NCBI GenBank assembly: GCA_003859965.1
Contig: RQYR01000011.1
Span: forward strand, 62,001-126,000
Source: Comamonadaceae bacterium OH2545_COT-014
Lineage (GTDB): Bacteria; Pseudomonadota; Gammaproteobacteria; Burkholderiales; Burkholderiaceae_C
Direction: 5' to 3'
DNA: 64,000 bases
Below are positions 18,157 to 26,818 of this stretch, piece after piece; the first letter of the stretch is position 1, and each line of letters opens with the position of its first letter. Below the pieces are notes generated by a model, which saw only the letters and a program-made list of their open reading frames with translations, did no database searches and had not been told where the DNA came from. The position numbers were made by a program, and so were the translations under genes.

Positions 18157-18867
18157 ATGCAGCAAGTCCCCGCTCGTCCCTCGCCCGTCATTGACGGCAC
18201 TCTCACCCCCTTTTCAGCCCACGCCTTGCCCCTGCCCCGCACACTTTCCCACCTGCCCCTGTTTCCGCTGGGCACCGTGCTTTTTCCTGGCGGCGTGTTG
18301 CCGCTGCGCATTTTTGAAGTGCGTTACTTGCACATGGTGGCCCGCTGCCACCAGCGGAGCGAGCCCTTCGGCGTGGTGGCCTTGCAGCATGGCAGCGAAG
18401 TACGGCGCCCCGGCCAGCCGCCTCCGGTGCTGCATGGCTGTGGCACGCTGGCACGCATCACCGCGCTGCACGCGCCGCAGCCAGGCCTGCTGCTGGCGCA
18501 ATGCGAAGGCGGCCAGCGTTTCCGGCTCCACGCTTGGCGCCAGCAGCCCGACGGGCTATGGACGGGCGACGTTTCCCTGCTGGACCCAGACCGGGCCACC
18601 CCCATTCCGCCCGACCTTGCCAGCCTGGCTGATGCCTTGCGCCACGCGCTGGAGCTACCCGAATCACCCCACCAGCCCGCCCACGGCGCCCCGGCGCCCG
18701 AGCTGTTTCAAGACGCGGGTTGGGTCGCCAACCGCTGGTGCGAACGGCTGCCCCTGCCGCTCACGCAAAAGCAGCAGCTCATGGCGTTGGACAACCCCCT
18801 GGTGCGGCTGGAGCTGATCAGCGACCTCGTCACCCTGGCCCTGGGCGCCGCTGGCCGCCGGCCCTGA
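18157..18867 (+). CDS. LON substrate-binding-domain protein
   Basis: The roughly 236-residue protein has only the N-terminal LON (LAN) domain, with SHLPLFPLGTVLFPGGVLPLRIFEVRYLHM near residue 30 and ARITALHA, but no AAA or peptidase domain. Such stand-alone proteins occur widely in proteobacteria and may bind peptides. The ATG at 18157 is used; the frame opens upstream without family similarity. It is followed by a long intergenic stretch and the thiolase gene. Confidence 0.85.
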   Translation: MQQVPARPSPVIDGTLTPFSAHALPLPRTLSHLPLFPLGTVLFPGGVLPLRIFEVRYLHMVARCHQRSEPFGVVALQHGSEVRRPGQPPPVLHGCGTLARITALHAPQPGLLLAQCEGGQRFRLHAWRQQPDGLWTGDVSLLDPDRATPIPPDLASLADALRHALELPESPHQPAHGAPAPELFQDAGWVANRWCERLPLPLTQKQQLMALDNPLVRLELISDLVTLALGAAGRRP

Positions 18868-19161
18868 GAACCTGAGTTCACGCACCTGGGGCTGCATCAC
18901 CGGCAGATGGGTGGCCGGCCCCCCCATCACGCCTGCCCATGGGGATCTTCTTGCCTGCTCGCATTGCACTTCAAACTACCAAAAGTATAGCAAACAATGG
19001 CGTCCATACTGCCCCGAATGGCATATTGACCGCCCTCACCGCTCTTCACCCCCGACACCGGCCGCGCCACCCGCTGCTGCGGCGTGCATACTGCGGGCTG
19101 TCAGCGTTTTTTTACAAACCCGGCATCAACACCGGCTTTTTCTTGCAAGGAGACTCCAACC

Positions 19162-20346
19162 ATGACCCGTGAAGTCGTCATCGTCAGCGGCGTTCGCACC
19201 CCCATCGGCACTTTCGGCGGCAGCCTGAAAGACATCCCCCCCACCGAGCTGGCCGCGCTGGTTGTCCAGGAGGCGCTGGCGCGCGCGCAAGTGCCCGGCC
19301 AGGACGTGGGTCACGTCGTCTTTGGCCATGTGGTCAACACCGAGCCGCGCGACATGTACCTCTCGCGCATGGCAGCCATCAACGGCGGCTGCCCCAAGGA
19401 AACCCCGGCCATGAACGTCAACCGCTTGTGCGGCTCCGGCCTGCAGGCCGTGGTATCGGCCAGCCAGAGCATTCTGCTGGGCGACTGCGACGTGGCCGTG
19501 GCCGGCGGCGCCGAGAACATGAGCCGCGCGCCCTACGCCAGCCTCAACACCCGCTGGGGCGCGCGCATGGGCGACACGCAAATGGTGGACATGATGGTCG
19601 GCGCGCTGCACGACCCCTTCCACAAGATCCACATGGGCGTGACGGCCGAGAACGTGGCACAGGAGTTCGGCGTGAGCCGCGAAGACCAGGACGCGCTGGC
19701 GCTGGAGAGCCACCAGCGCGCCGAGCGCGCCTGGGCCGAAAACCGCTTTGCCGGTCAGATCGTCCCCGTCACGCTCAAGACCCGCAAGGGCGAGGTGCTG
19801 TTTGAAAAGGACGAGCACTTCCGCGCCGGCGCCAAGCTGGAGGACTTCCAGAAGATGAAGCCCGTGTTCTTGAAGGAAAACGGCACCGTCACCGCCGCCA
19901 ACGCCAGCGGCATCAATGATGCCGCCGCCGCCCTGGTGCTGATGGAAGCCGGCGCCGCCAAGGCGCGCGGCGCCAAGCCGCTGGCGCGCCTGGTGGGCTA
20001 CGCGCACGCCGGGCTGGAGCCCAAGATCATGGGCATGGGCCCGGTGCCCGCCAGCGAGCTGGCGCTGAAAAAGGCGGGCCTGAGCATTGACCAGATGGAC
20101 GTGATCGAGGCCAACGAAGCCTTTGCCGCGCAAGCCTGTGCCGTGACCCGCGGCCTGAAGGCCGACCCGGCCAAGGTCAACCCCAACGGCTCCGGCATCT
20201 CGCTGGGCCACCCCATCGGCGCCACCGGCGCGCTCATCACCGTCAAGGCCCTCCATGAGCTGCAACGCGTGGGCGGCAAGTACGCACTGGTGACCATGTG
20301 CATCGGCGGCGGCCAGGGCATCGCGGCGATCTTCGAGCGCGTGTAA
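19162..20346 (+). CDS. Acetyl-CoA acetyltransferase (thiolase II)
   Basis: The 394-residue protein is a biosynthetic-type thiolase (AtoB/PhaA-like) that joins two acetyl-CoA to acetoacetyl-CoA or reverses it. It shows Cys90 (NRLCGSGLQAV), His350 (GHPIGATG) and Cys380 (TMCIGGGQG). The ATG at 19162 has a strong AAGGAG ribosome site. An upstream opening at 19084 is not needed. No phaB or other PHB genes are next to it, so the use (ketone-body, PHB or mevalonate precursor) cannot be fixed. Confidence 0.95.
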   Translation: MTREVVIVSGVRTPIGTFGGSLKDIPPTELAALVVQEALARAQVPGQDVGHVVFGHVVNTEPRDMYLSRMAAINGGCPKETPAMNVNRLCGSGLQAVVSASQSILLGDCDVAVAGGAENMSRAPYASLNTRWGARMGDTQMVDMMVGALHDPFHKIHMGVTAENVAQEFGVSREDQDALALESHQRAERAWAENRFAGQIVPVTLKTRKGEVLFEKDEHFRAGAKLEDFQKMKPVFLKENGTVTAANASGINDAAAALVLMEAGAAKARGAKPLARLVGYAHAGLEPKIMGMGPVPASELALKKAGLSIDQMDVIEANEAFAAQACAVTRGLKADPAKVNPNGSGISLGHPIGATGALITVKALHELQRVGGKYALVTMCIGGGQGIAAIFERV

Positions 20347-20468
20347 GCCGCGCGCCCACATGGCGCCAGGGAACGTGGAGATTCGGTTTGCGAAGCGGTT
20401 TTTGCCTCGAAAACACCGCCGCAACACTGAGTTTCAACAGCCCCTTCTACAGTTCAGGTAGCTGACAG

Positions 20469-20500
20469 CGCCCGCTGGACTTGTGCCGGCGGGCGTTTTT
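20469..20500 (+). terminator. Intrinsic terminator after the thiolase gene
   Basis: Stem CGCCCGCTGG/CCGGCGGGCG (one mismatch) with a 15- to 20-base span is followed by TTTTT. It lies about 120 bases past the thiolase stop. Confidence 0.8.
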
Positions 20501-20524
20501 CATGAAAGGAGGACGCCCGCACCT

Positions 20525-21259
20525 CTATCGCGCTCGCGGCGCGAAGGTACGCGGAAAGTAGGCGGGCCGGGCGTTCTCGCGCAGCCGGTAGCGCATGGCA
20601 GGCCGGCCTGCGGCGGCCGCGGCTTCCTGGCCCGCCTCCTGCAGAAAGTCGGCCGCCAGCATGCGGGTGCGAAACCCGCTTTTATCCACCGCGCGGCCCA
20701 GCACCACCTCGTACATGCGCTGCAACTGCGGCAGCGTGAATGGCTGCGGCAGCAAGTAGGCCGGCAAGGACGTGTACTCCACCTTGGCGCGCAGCCGGGC
20801 CAGCGCCGTGGCCAGGATATCGGCATGGTCAAAGGCCAGCGGACCAGCGCCGGTCAAAGCGGCGCCGGCCTCGACCCACTGGGCATCGGGCGCCAGCGGC
20901 TGGTCAGGCGGCGGAATGAGAGCAAAGTACACATGCGTGGCCGACCATCCGCGCGGATCCCGTGTGGCGCTGCCCCAGCTGCCCAGCTGCTCCAGATAAG
21001 GCGACTGCACCCCCGTTTTGCCCCGCAGGATGCGCTGCGCGCAAGCCAGCAAATCCGCGTCCTGCCCCACATGCACAAAGCCCCCGGGCAACGCCCAGCG
21101 CCGGGCAAAAGGCGGCTGCGCCCGCCGCGTCAGCAGCACGCACAAGCGCTCTTGCCGCACGGTGAAGATGACCACGTCCACCGTACTGATGGGCCGCTGC
21201 TCTGCCGTGACATGGTTTGGGGTCGCTTCGCCAGGGGCGGATGTGTTGCTCTTGCGCAT
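20525..21259 (-). CDS. NrtR-like Nudix-fold transcriptional regulator
   Basis: The 244-residue protein has a Nudix domain (residues about 25-160) followed by a winged-helix C-terminus (TLPQLQRMYEVVLGRAVDKSGFRTRML), the NrtR layout. The Nudix box near 60-84 reads GGFVHVGQDADLL...QRILRGKTGV, so the catalytic REUxEE glutamates are replaced (I, G, K). That makes hydrolysis unlikely and a ligand-sensing role likely; NrtR senses ADP-ribose or related NAD metabolites in known cases. Start ATG 21259. It is divergent from SPFH and NAD-kinase-like genes and shares with them a promoter with two GTTGT-N5-ACAAC palindromes. Confidence 0.85.
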   Translation of the reverse strand: MRKSNTSAPGEATPNHVTAEQRPISTVDVVIFTVRQERLCVLLTRRAQPPFARRWALPGGFVHVGQDADLLACAQRILRGKTGVQSPYLEQLGSWGSATRDPRGWSATHVYFALIPPPDQPLAPDAQWVEAGAALTGAGPLAFDHADILATALARLRAKVEYTSLPAYLLPQPFTLPQLQRMYEVVLGRAVDKSGFRTRMLAADFLQEAGQEAAAAAGRPAMRYRLRENARPAYFPRTFAPRAR

Positions 21260-21285
21260 GATGGGTTTCCACACGGGCTGTATTA

Positions 21286-21322
21286 GTTGTAATATACAAC
21301 CCATTAAGTTGTTCAACACAAC
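21286..21322. promoter_or_regulatory. Tandem 15-bp palindromic operators GTTGT-N5-ACAAC
   Basis: Two perfect palindromes, GTTGT-AATAT-ACAAC (21286-21300) and GTTGT-TCAAC-ACAAC (21308-21322), have centres 22 bp apart, about two helical turns. They lie between the divergent NrtR-like and SPFH genes and overlap AT-rich promoter sequence. The regulator next door is the natural binder. This is a sequence inference; no binding is shown. Confidence 0.75.
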
Positions 21323-21361
21323 AAAATCAGGTTCAACCCCAGCCATCAAGGATGGCTCGCC

Positions 21362-22393
21362 ATGTTCGGCATTCGCTACTTCAAGTCATCTCCCACGCTG
21401 TACCTGCTGCAATACCGGCGCGGCCAGATCGTGCGCGAAGGCGTAGGCGCCTCGTTTTGGTATTACGCCCCCACCACCACGCTGGTGGGGGTGCCCATTG
21501 GCAGCCAGGAACGCCACTTCATCTTCGAGGCGGTGACGCAGGACTTCCAGCGCGTGACGGTGCAAGGTCAGGTGAGCTGGCGCGTGGCCGAGCCGCGCCG
21601 CCTGGCGCAGTTGCTGGACTTTTCGCTGCGCCCGAACGGACGCGGCTGGGCCAGCGAAGACCCCGAACGCCTGGCCGAGCGCGTGGCCACGCAGGCCGAG
21701 GTGATCGTGCAGCAGCAAATGCAGACCTTGCCGCTCACGGCCGCGCTGGGCGCTGCCGCCAGCGTGGCCGCCGTCATGCACACGCAGCTGGCCGCGCAGC
21801 CCGAGATGAGCGAGCTGGGCCTGCAAGTGCTGGGCGCGTCGGTGGTGGCCATCAAGCCCACGCCCGACATCGCCCGCGCGCTGGAAGCCCAGGCGCGCGA
21901 GGCGCATCTGAAAGCCGCTGACGACGCCGTGTACTTGCGCCGCATGGCCGCCGTGGAAAAAGAGCGCGCCATCCGCGAAAACGAGCTGGAAACCGACGTG
22001 GCCGTCGAACTTAAAAAGCGCCAGATACAAGACGCGCAGATCGAAGCCGAAGCCGCCCGCCTGCGCAGCGACAACGCCTTGCGCGCCGAGCAGATGAGCG
22101 CCGATGTGGCGCTGGAGGCCGAGCGCACCGCGCTGGTACAGGCCGAAGCGGCCAACCGCCGCACCCAGGCCGAGGCCGAGGCCTTCCGCGTGGCCGCCGT
22201 CATGCAGGCCTTTGGCCAGGCCGATCTGCGCGTGGTCCAGGCGCTGGCCGCCGCGGGCATGCAGCCCGGCCAGCTCATCGCCCAGGCCTTTGGCGACCTG
22301 GCGGACAAGGCCGAGCGCATTGGCCAGCTCAACGTCTCGCCCGATTTGCTGCAAACCCTGATGCGCCAGCAGCCCACGGGAGCACCGTCATGA
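21362..22393 (+). CDS. SPFH/Band 7-domain protein
   Basis: The 343-residue protein has an N-terminal SPFH-like domain (VREGVGASFWYYAPTTTLVGVPIGSQE, then VTVQGQVSWRVAEPRRLAQLLDFS) followed by a long charged coiled-coil from about residue 170 to 275 (EAQAREAHLK, ENELETDVAVELKKRQIQDAQIEAEAARL). It has no clear N-terminal membrane helix, unlike stomatin. SPFH proteins form membrane-linked scaffolds. AAGGA precedes the ATG at 21362. Its stop overlaps the next gene start by four bases (ATGA). The role with an NAD-kinase-like enzyme is unknown. Confidence 0.85.
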   Translation: MFGIRYFKSSPTLYLLQYRRGQIVREGVGASFWYYAPTTTLVGVPIGSQERHFIFEAVTQDFQRVTVQGQVSWRVAEPRRLAQLLDFSLRPNGRGWASEDPERLAERVATQAEVIVQQQMQTLPLTAALGAAASVAAVMHTQLAAQPEMSELGLQVLGASVVAIKPTPDIARALEAQAREAHLKAADDAVYLRRMAAVEKERAIRENELETDVAVELKKRQIQDAQIEAEAARLRSDNALRAEQMSADVALEAERTALVQAEAANRRTQAEAEAFRVAAVMQAFGQADLRVVQALAAAGMQPGQLIAQAFGDLADKAERIGQLNVSPDLLQTLMRQQPTGAPS

Positions 22394-23334
22394 GCCAGCC
22401 CAGCCAGCGCCTGCACGACCGCAAGCACATGCTCGTCGTGCGCCGCACCCGCCTGGACGAGCTGGTGCGGCGCCAGGGCAGCCTGGCGCAGGCGCGCTTT
22501 TACATCGAGCGCCTGGACGCTGACTTTGGTGACTACCTGGCCGAGCACCAGCACTACCAGGCCGCGCTGGCCCAAGTACACACCAGCTTGCAGGCCATGG
22601 GGCGCTATCAGGTAATTGAACGCGACTTTCTGCCCAACGTGGTGTTTGGCCCGGACGATCTGGTCATCGCCCTGGGGCCGGACGGTCTGGTGGCCAACAC
22701 CCTCAAATACCTGCAAGGCCAGCCTCTGATCGGCGTGAACCCCGAGCCCGCACGCTGGGACGGCCTGCTGCTGCCCTTTGCCCCGGCCGATCTGCCCGTG
22801 CTGCTGAAAGACGCGGCCCGCCGCCCGCTGCGCACGCAAAGCGTGACCATGGCCGAGGCCAGCCTGTCCGACGGGCAGCGCCTGCTGGCCGTCAACGACC
22901 TGTTCATCGGCGCGCAAAGCCACGTGTCGGCGCAGTACCGCATCCGCCATGGCGAGGCGAGCGAGCGGCAATCGTCCTCGGGCGTCATCGTTTCCACCGG
23001 CTTGGGCGCCAGCGGCTGGATGCGCAGCGTGCTGACGGGCGCGCGCCGCATCGCCGGCTTGCCGGATGCGGGCGAGAGCACGCCCGTCGGTCACGCCCAC
23101 TGGGGCGACACGGCACTGCACTTTGCCGTGCGCGAGCCTTTCCCCAGCCGCCACACCCAGGTTGGCTTGGTGATGGGGCGCATGGATGAGGGCCAGACCC
23201 TGTGCATCGAATCGCTCATGGCCGAAGGCGGCGTGATCTTCTCTGACGGCATGGAAGCCGACCGCCTGCACTTTGGCGCCGGCACGCGCGCCCACATCCA
23301 GGTGGCCGCGCAGCGGGGCCTGCTGGTGGTGTGA
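22390..23334 (+). CDS. NAD-kinase-fold protein (ATP-NAD kinase-like)
   Basis: The 314-residue protein shows the NAD-kinase/diacylglycerol-kinase fold: VIALGPDGLVANTL (canonical GGDGT changed to GPDG), GVNPEPARWDGLLLPF, NDLFIGAQSHVSAQYRI and GVIVSTGLGASGWMRS in place of the usual VSTPTGSTAY motif. The catalytic Asp of GxDG is kept, but the altered loops suggest either a divergent specificity (NAD, NADH or a sugar/nucleoside) or a sensor role. It is coupled to the SPFH gene and opposes an NrtR-like regulator. Annotation pipelines often label such proteins sugar kinase; I prefer NAD-kinase-like and flag it as uncertain. Confidence 0.8.
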   Translation: MSQPSQRLHDRKHMLVVRRTRLDELVRRQGSLAQARFYIERLDADFGDYLAEHQHYQAALAQVHTSLQAMGRYQVIERDFLPNVVFGPDDLVIALGPDGLVANTLKYLQGQPLIGVNPEPARWDGLLLPFAPADLPVLLKDAARRPLRTQSVTMAEASLSDGQRLLAVNDLFIGAQSHVSAQYRIRHGEASERQSSSGVIVSTGLGASGWMRSVLTGARRIAGLPDAGESTPVGHAHWGDTALHFAVREPFPSRHTQVGLVMGRMDEGQTLCIESLMAEGGVIFSDGMEADRLHFGAGTRAHIQVAAQRGLLVV

Positions 23335-23588
23335 CATGCGGGGCGCGGCCGCGCTTCGCACGCCCGGCATACAGACCTGTTGGCGAAGAAACCGCCGTCA
23401 GATTGCAGCCCGATGAAAAGTGGTGACACCCCATTTTTTGCACTGGCAAACTGCGCTGCACGCCGATCGCGCGCCCGGGCGCAAAGTCACAACTGGCGTG
23501 CCAGATCGTCCTGCGCCTGGGGCGCCATCAAGGCCTCGGCGGGCGCGTTACCATGCGCTTTTTGCCCAATTACAGGATTAACGCTCCC

Positions 23589-24554
23589 ATGCTGTTTCGT
23601 CCATTCGTCCGCGCCCTGGCCATCGGCCTGATCGCCACCGCCACCCAGGCCCAAACCTACCCGGCCAAGCCCATCCGCATGGTCATTCCGTTTCCGCCCG
23701 GCGGCGGCACCGACATCCTGAGCCGGCTGGTCGCCCAAAAGCTCACTGATGCCCATCAGTGGAACATCGTGCCGGACAACAAGCCCGGCGCGGGCGGCAC
23801 GCTCGGCATCACGGAAGCAGCCCGGGGCAAACCCGACGGCTACGAGATGGTCATGGGCCAGAAAGACAACCTGGTTGTTGGCCCCTGGCTCTACAAGAAC
23901 CTGCCGTGGAACCCGGTGAAAGATTTCACCCCCGTGGCCCATGTGGCCTGGGCGCCCGTCATCATTGCCACCAGCGCCAACTCCAAATACAAGACGCTGG
24001 CTGACGTGATCGCCGCCGCCAAGGCCGCGCCTGACACCGTTACCTACGGTTCGCCAGGCAATGGCACCACCATTCACCTGGCGGGTGACCAATTCGAAAA
24101 AGCCGCCGGCATCCGCCTGCGCCATGTGCCCTACAAAGGCTCCAACCCCGCGATGATGGACGCGCTGGCCGGCAACGTAGATTTGCTGGTGTCCTCCGTG
24201 CCCTCGGCCATGGGGCAAATCAAGGCCGGCAAGCTGCGCCCGCTGGCTGTCACCTCGGCCCAGCGCAGCAGCTCGCTGCCAGACGTGCCCACGGTGGCCG
24301 AAAGCGGCTTCAAGGGCTTTGACATGAGCACCTGGTACGGCCTGCTCATGCCTGCCGGCGCACCGCAGCCCGTGGTGAAGCAGATAAACGGCGCCGTGAA
24401 CGAACTGCTGGCCCGGCCTGACGTGAAAAAAGCCATTCACGACCAAGGCGCCGAACCCTTGGCCTTGAGCCCCGAAGCCTTTGCCCGCAAGCTGCAAGAC
24501 GACTACCAGACCGCAGAAAAGATCGTGCGCGATGCGGGCGTGAAGATTGAATAA
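23589..24554 (+). CDS. Tripartite tricarboxylate transporter substrate-binding protein (Bug family)
   Basis: This protein of about 321 residues has a signal peptide (MLFRPFVRALAIGLIATATQA, cleaved before QTYPAKPI) and the Bug/TctC fold with PIRMVIPFPPGGGTDILSR and PGAGGTLG near the N-terminus, then YGSPGNGTTIHLAGDQF and VPYKGSNPAMMDALAGNVDLLVSS. Such periplasmic proteins capture carboxylates and aromatic acids. ATG 23589 has AGGA ten bases upstream; ATG 23553 is possible but lacks a ribosome site. No TctA/TctB genes are nearby, so it is an orphan receptor, as is common in Burkholderiales. Confidence 0.93.
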   Translation: MLFRPFVRALAIGLIATATQAQTYPAKPIRMVIPFPPGGGTDILSRLVAQKLTDAHQWNIVPDNKPGAGGTLGITEAARGKPDGYEMVMGQKDNLVVGPWLYKNLPWNPVKDFTPVAHVAWAPVIIATSANSKYKTLADVIAAAKAAPDTVTYGSPGNGTTIHLAGDQFEKAAGIRLRHVPYKGSNPAMMDALAGNVDLLVSSVPSAMGQIKAGKLRPLAVTSAQRSSSLPDVPTVAESGFKGFDMSTWYGLLMPAGAPQPVVKQINGAVNELLARPDVKKAIHDQGAEPLALSPEAFARKLQDDYQTAEKIVRDAGVKIE

Positions 24555-24685
24555 ACACGCGCCTGCCTCCCGGCACCCGTGCCGGGTGCGCCAAGTGCGC
24601 CCCTGCAGCCCGCTTGTCCGCGTGGATCGCACGGCGCTAGCCGGTTCGGTTTTTGCATCCCTCTTGCAAGCCGTTTTGCCCTTGG

Positions 24686-24733
24686 CCCGCCCATAAAAAC
24701 GCCCGCTGGCCAGCGGGCGTTTTTATGGGCGGG
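24686..24733. terminator. Bidirectional terminator: 48-bp perfect palindrome
   Basis: Bases 24686-24709 and 24710-24733 are exact reverse complements (24-bp arms, no loop). The core is AAAAACGCCCGCTGG / CCAGCGGGCGTTTTT, so an intrinsic terminator works on both strands. It lies between the convergent Bug gene and the DUF2892 gene. Confidence 0.93.
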
Positions 24734-24774
24734 GAAGCGGCAGCAAGCCGCCGCCTCACAAGGGCCATATGGAT

Positions 24775-24975
24775 TCAAGCATCCTTGCGCGCAGCCGGGC
24801 AAGTGTTGATGCCCAGCAGCGGGTACGCCGGGCAGAAGCGGAAAAGCCCCGTGGCCAGTGGCAACACGCCCAGCCAGCCCCACCATCCCACGGTGCCCGT
24901 GGCTGCCAGCGCAATCAGCGCCACGCCCACGACGATGCGAAGAATGCGGTCCACGCCACCTACGTTGAGTTTCAT
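24775..24975 (-). CDS. DUF2892 (YgaP-like) small membrane protein
   Basis: The 66-residue protein begins MKLNVGGVDRILRIVVG and has two hydrophobic helices (VVGVALIALAATG, WWGWLGVLPLATGLF) ending in FCPAYPLLGINTC, the DUF2892 signature. It is last of three genes on this strand after a sulfide:quinone-reductase-like flavoprotein and a membrane protein. DUF2892 proteins often sit with rhodanese or sulfur genes. The ATG at 24975 is clear; an upstream in-frame opening is not used. Confidence 0.88.
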   Translation of the reverse strand: MKLNVGGVDRILRIVVGVALIALAATGTVGWWGWLGVLPLATGLFRFCPAYPLLGINTCPAARKDA

Positions 24976-25030
24976 TGCAAGCTCCTTGATCAAGCGAAAC
25001 AGATCCTGACGCGCGACGCGCGCTATTGCA

Positions 25031-25387
25031 TTATCGGACGGCTGCAATGCGCGGCCATTTCTGCAGGTGCGCCATCAGCGGCCAGGCCACCATCAACGCA
25101 GCCAGCCCCCAGGCGGCGGCCATGGCCAGCAAATTGGCCCAGTCCACCCAGTATTTCAGTTCGGCCAGGCTGGAGCGGCTCCACGCCGGAATGCCCAGGC
25201 CCACCACGGCCGCCACCGTGGCGCCAATGGCTAGCGCCCACGGAAAAGCCGCACGCCAGGCCGGCCGGCCGCTGCCCACGGCGCGCCACAGCAGCACAGC
25301 CCACAGCACAACCAGCGCCAGCAGCCACGGCCACTCCGACAGGGCGAGTTCGTACAGGATGTTCAATACCAGCCAGATTTCATACAT
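25031..25387 (-). CDS. Uncharacterised membrane protein of 118 residues
   Basis: The protein has three hydrophobic segments (WPWLLALVVLWAVLLWRAVG, WALAIGATVAAVVGLGIPAW, NLLAMAAAWGLAALMVAWPLM) and ends with a basic tail. It lies directly after the flavoprotein gene and before DUF2892 in the same direction, so all three probably form an operon linked to sulfide or quinone redox chemistry. I do not recognise the family. Confidence 0.75.
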   Translation of the reverse strand: MYEIWLVLNILYELALSEWPWLLALVVLWAVLLWRAVGSGRPAWRAAFPWALAIGATVAAVVGLGIPAWSRSSLAELKYWVDWANLLAMAAAWGLAALMVAWPLMAHLQKWPRIAAVR

Positions 25388-25438
25388 GCGTTGTTCCTCC
25401 TACCTTTTGCGTCAGACATTGCGGCGCATGCCCGGCGC

Positions 25439-26818
25439 CTACACCCTGCCCCGCAGGGCCGACACGTACAGCGGCTTGAGCAGACGGTATTTCATGAACC
25501 AGGCCATGAAGCTTTCCTGCAGCGGCTCCAGCATGGGCAGCGACGGGGTCAGCCGCCCTTCGTAGTCGAATTCGATCAGCATGGCCGAGCCTTCACGCAC
25601 CACCATCGGGCACGAGGTGTAGCCGTCAAAGGTCTGGTCAGGCGCCTGGCCCGCCATCACGCGCGCCAGGTTGTGGGCCACCAGCGGCGCGCTCTTTTTC
25701 ACCGTGGCAGCCGTCTTGCCACGCGGCGTACCGTTGATGTCGCCCACGCCGAACACATTGGCATAACGCTTGTGCTGCAAGGTGTCCTTGCTGACCTCCA
25801 GCCAGCCGCCGGCGGCCATCGGCCCTTGCTGGTGCGGCAGATCGCTGTGGCGCACCGCATCGGGCGCGCGCATGGGAGGCACCACATGCAGAAAGTCGTA
25901 GTCCACGGTGCTGCGCTCACCCTCCGGGCTCACGAACACAGCCTGTCGCGCGCCCAAATCCACCGCAGCCAGGCGGCTGCGGTAATGCGTCTGGATGCCC
26001 AGTGCCTGCCAGCGGGCCAGGATGTCGTCGTTAACCACTTTCACGCCAAACACGGTATTGGGCGCCAGCGCGCTGTGAAAGTGCACGCTCGACTGCGCCA
26101 GCGTACCCGCCTGGCGCAGGCGGTCGGCCATCATGAACGTCATCTTCAGGGGCGCACCCGCACACTTGATGGCCCCGGGCGGCAGCGTCATCACGGCTTG
26201 GCCGCCTTTGGCACGGAAGGCGTCCATCGCATGCCACGTGGCCTGGGCGGCCTCGGGGCTGTGGTACACGCTGCCCATGCCATTCTGGCCAATGGCGGCC
26301 ACGTCCATGCCTTCAATCTGGTCGTAACCCAGCTGCAGGCCTGTGGCCACCACCAGAAAGTCGTAGCCAATGGCGCGGCCGCTGGCCGTGGTGAGACGGT
26401 TGGCGGCCGGGTCAAAGGCGGCCACCATTTCCTGCACCCACTCCACTCCCTCGGGAATGAAGTCAGCATTGCGGTCGCGTACCTTTTCCATGGGCCACAC
26501 GCCGGTGGCCACCAGGGTGTAGCCCGGCTGGTAGTTGTGTTCCTGCTTGGCATCGACGATGGTGATGCGCGCGTTTGGCGCCAGCATGCGCAGGCGGCTA
26601 GCCACGGCCAATCCGCCCATGCCGCAGCCGGCAATGACGACATGCGCCGCATTCAGTGCCACCGGCGCGGGAGCATCCTGCGCCTGCGTGGCCTGGTCGG
26701 CGCGGGCCGCATGCAGCGCCCCCAAGGCCAGCGGCGCACCGCCCAGCGCGCGCAGCAAGGCGCGGCGCGCGGCGTGCTGCTCAGCCGCCAGCGGGTTATC
26801 TGGCTTGTGATGAGTCAC
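25439..26818 (-). CDS. FAD-dependent oxidoreductase, sulfide:quinone reductase-like, Tat-exported
   Basis: The 459-residue protein starts at GTG 26818 with a strong GAGGAGG site eight bases upstream. The N-terminal RRALLRALGGAPLALGALHAARA looks like a Tat signal. After it comes a Rossmann motif VVIAGCGMGGLAVASRL, then VVATGLQLGYDQIEGM and a C-terminal YTSCPMVVREGSAMLIEFDY. Sulfide:quinone reductases and flavocytochrome c proteins share this layout. A periplasmic enzyme oxidising sulfide or a related sulfur compound is the likely role, based on homology and Tat export. A longer opening to 26902 lacks a ribosome site. Two membrane proteins follow downstream. Confidence 0.85.
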   Translation of the reverse strand: MTHHKPDNPLAAEQHAARRALLRALGGAPLALGALHAARADQATQAQDAPAPVALNAAHVVIAGCGMGGLAVASRLRMLAPNARITIVDAKQEHNYQPGYTLVATGVWPMEKVRDRNADFIPEGVEWVQEMVAAFDPAANRLTTASGRAIGYDFLVVATGLQLGYDQIEGMDVAAIGQNGMGSVYHSPEAAQATWHAMDAFRAKGGQAVMTLPPGAIKCAGAPLKMTFMMADRLRQAGTLAQSSVHFHSALAPNTVFGVKVVNDDILARWQALGIQTHYRSRLAAVDLGARQAVFVSPEGERSTVDYDFLHVVPPMRAPDAVRHSDLPHQQGPMAAGGWLEVSKDTLQHKRYANVFGVGDINGTPRGKTAATVKKSAPLVAHNLARVMAGQAPDQTFDGYTSCPMVVREGSAMLIEFDYEGRLTPSLPMLEPLQESFMAWFMKYRLLKPLYVSALRGRV

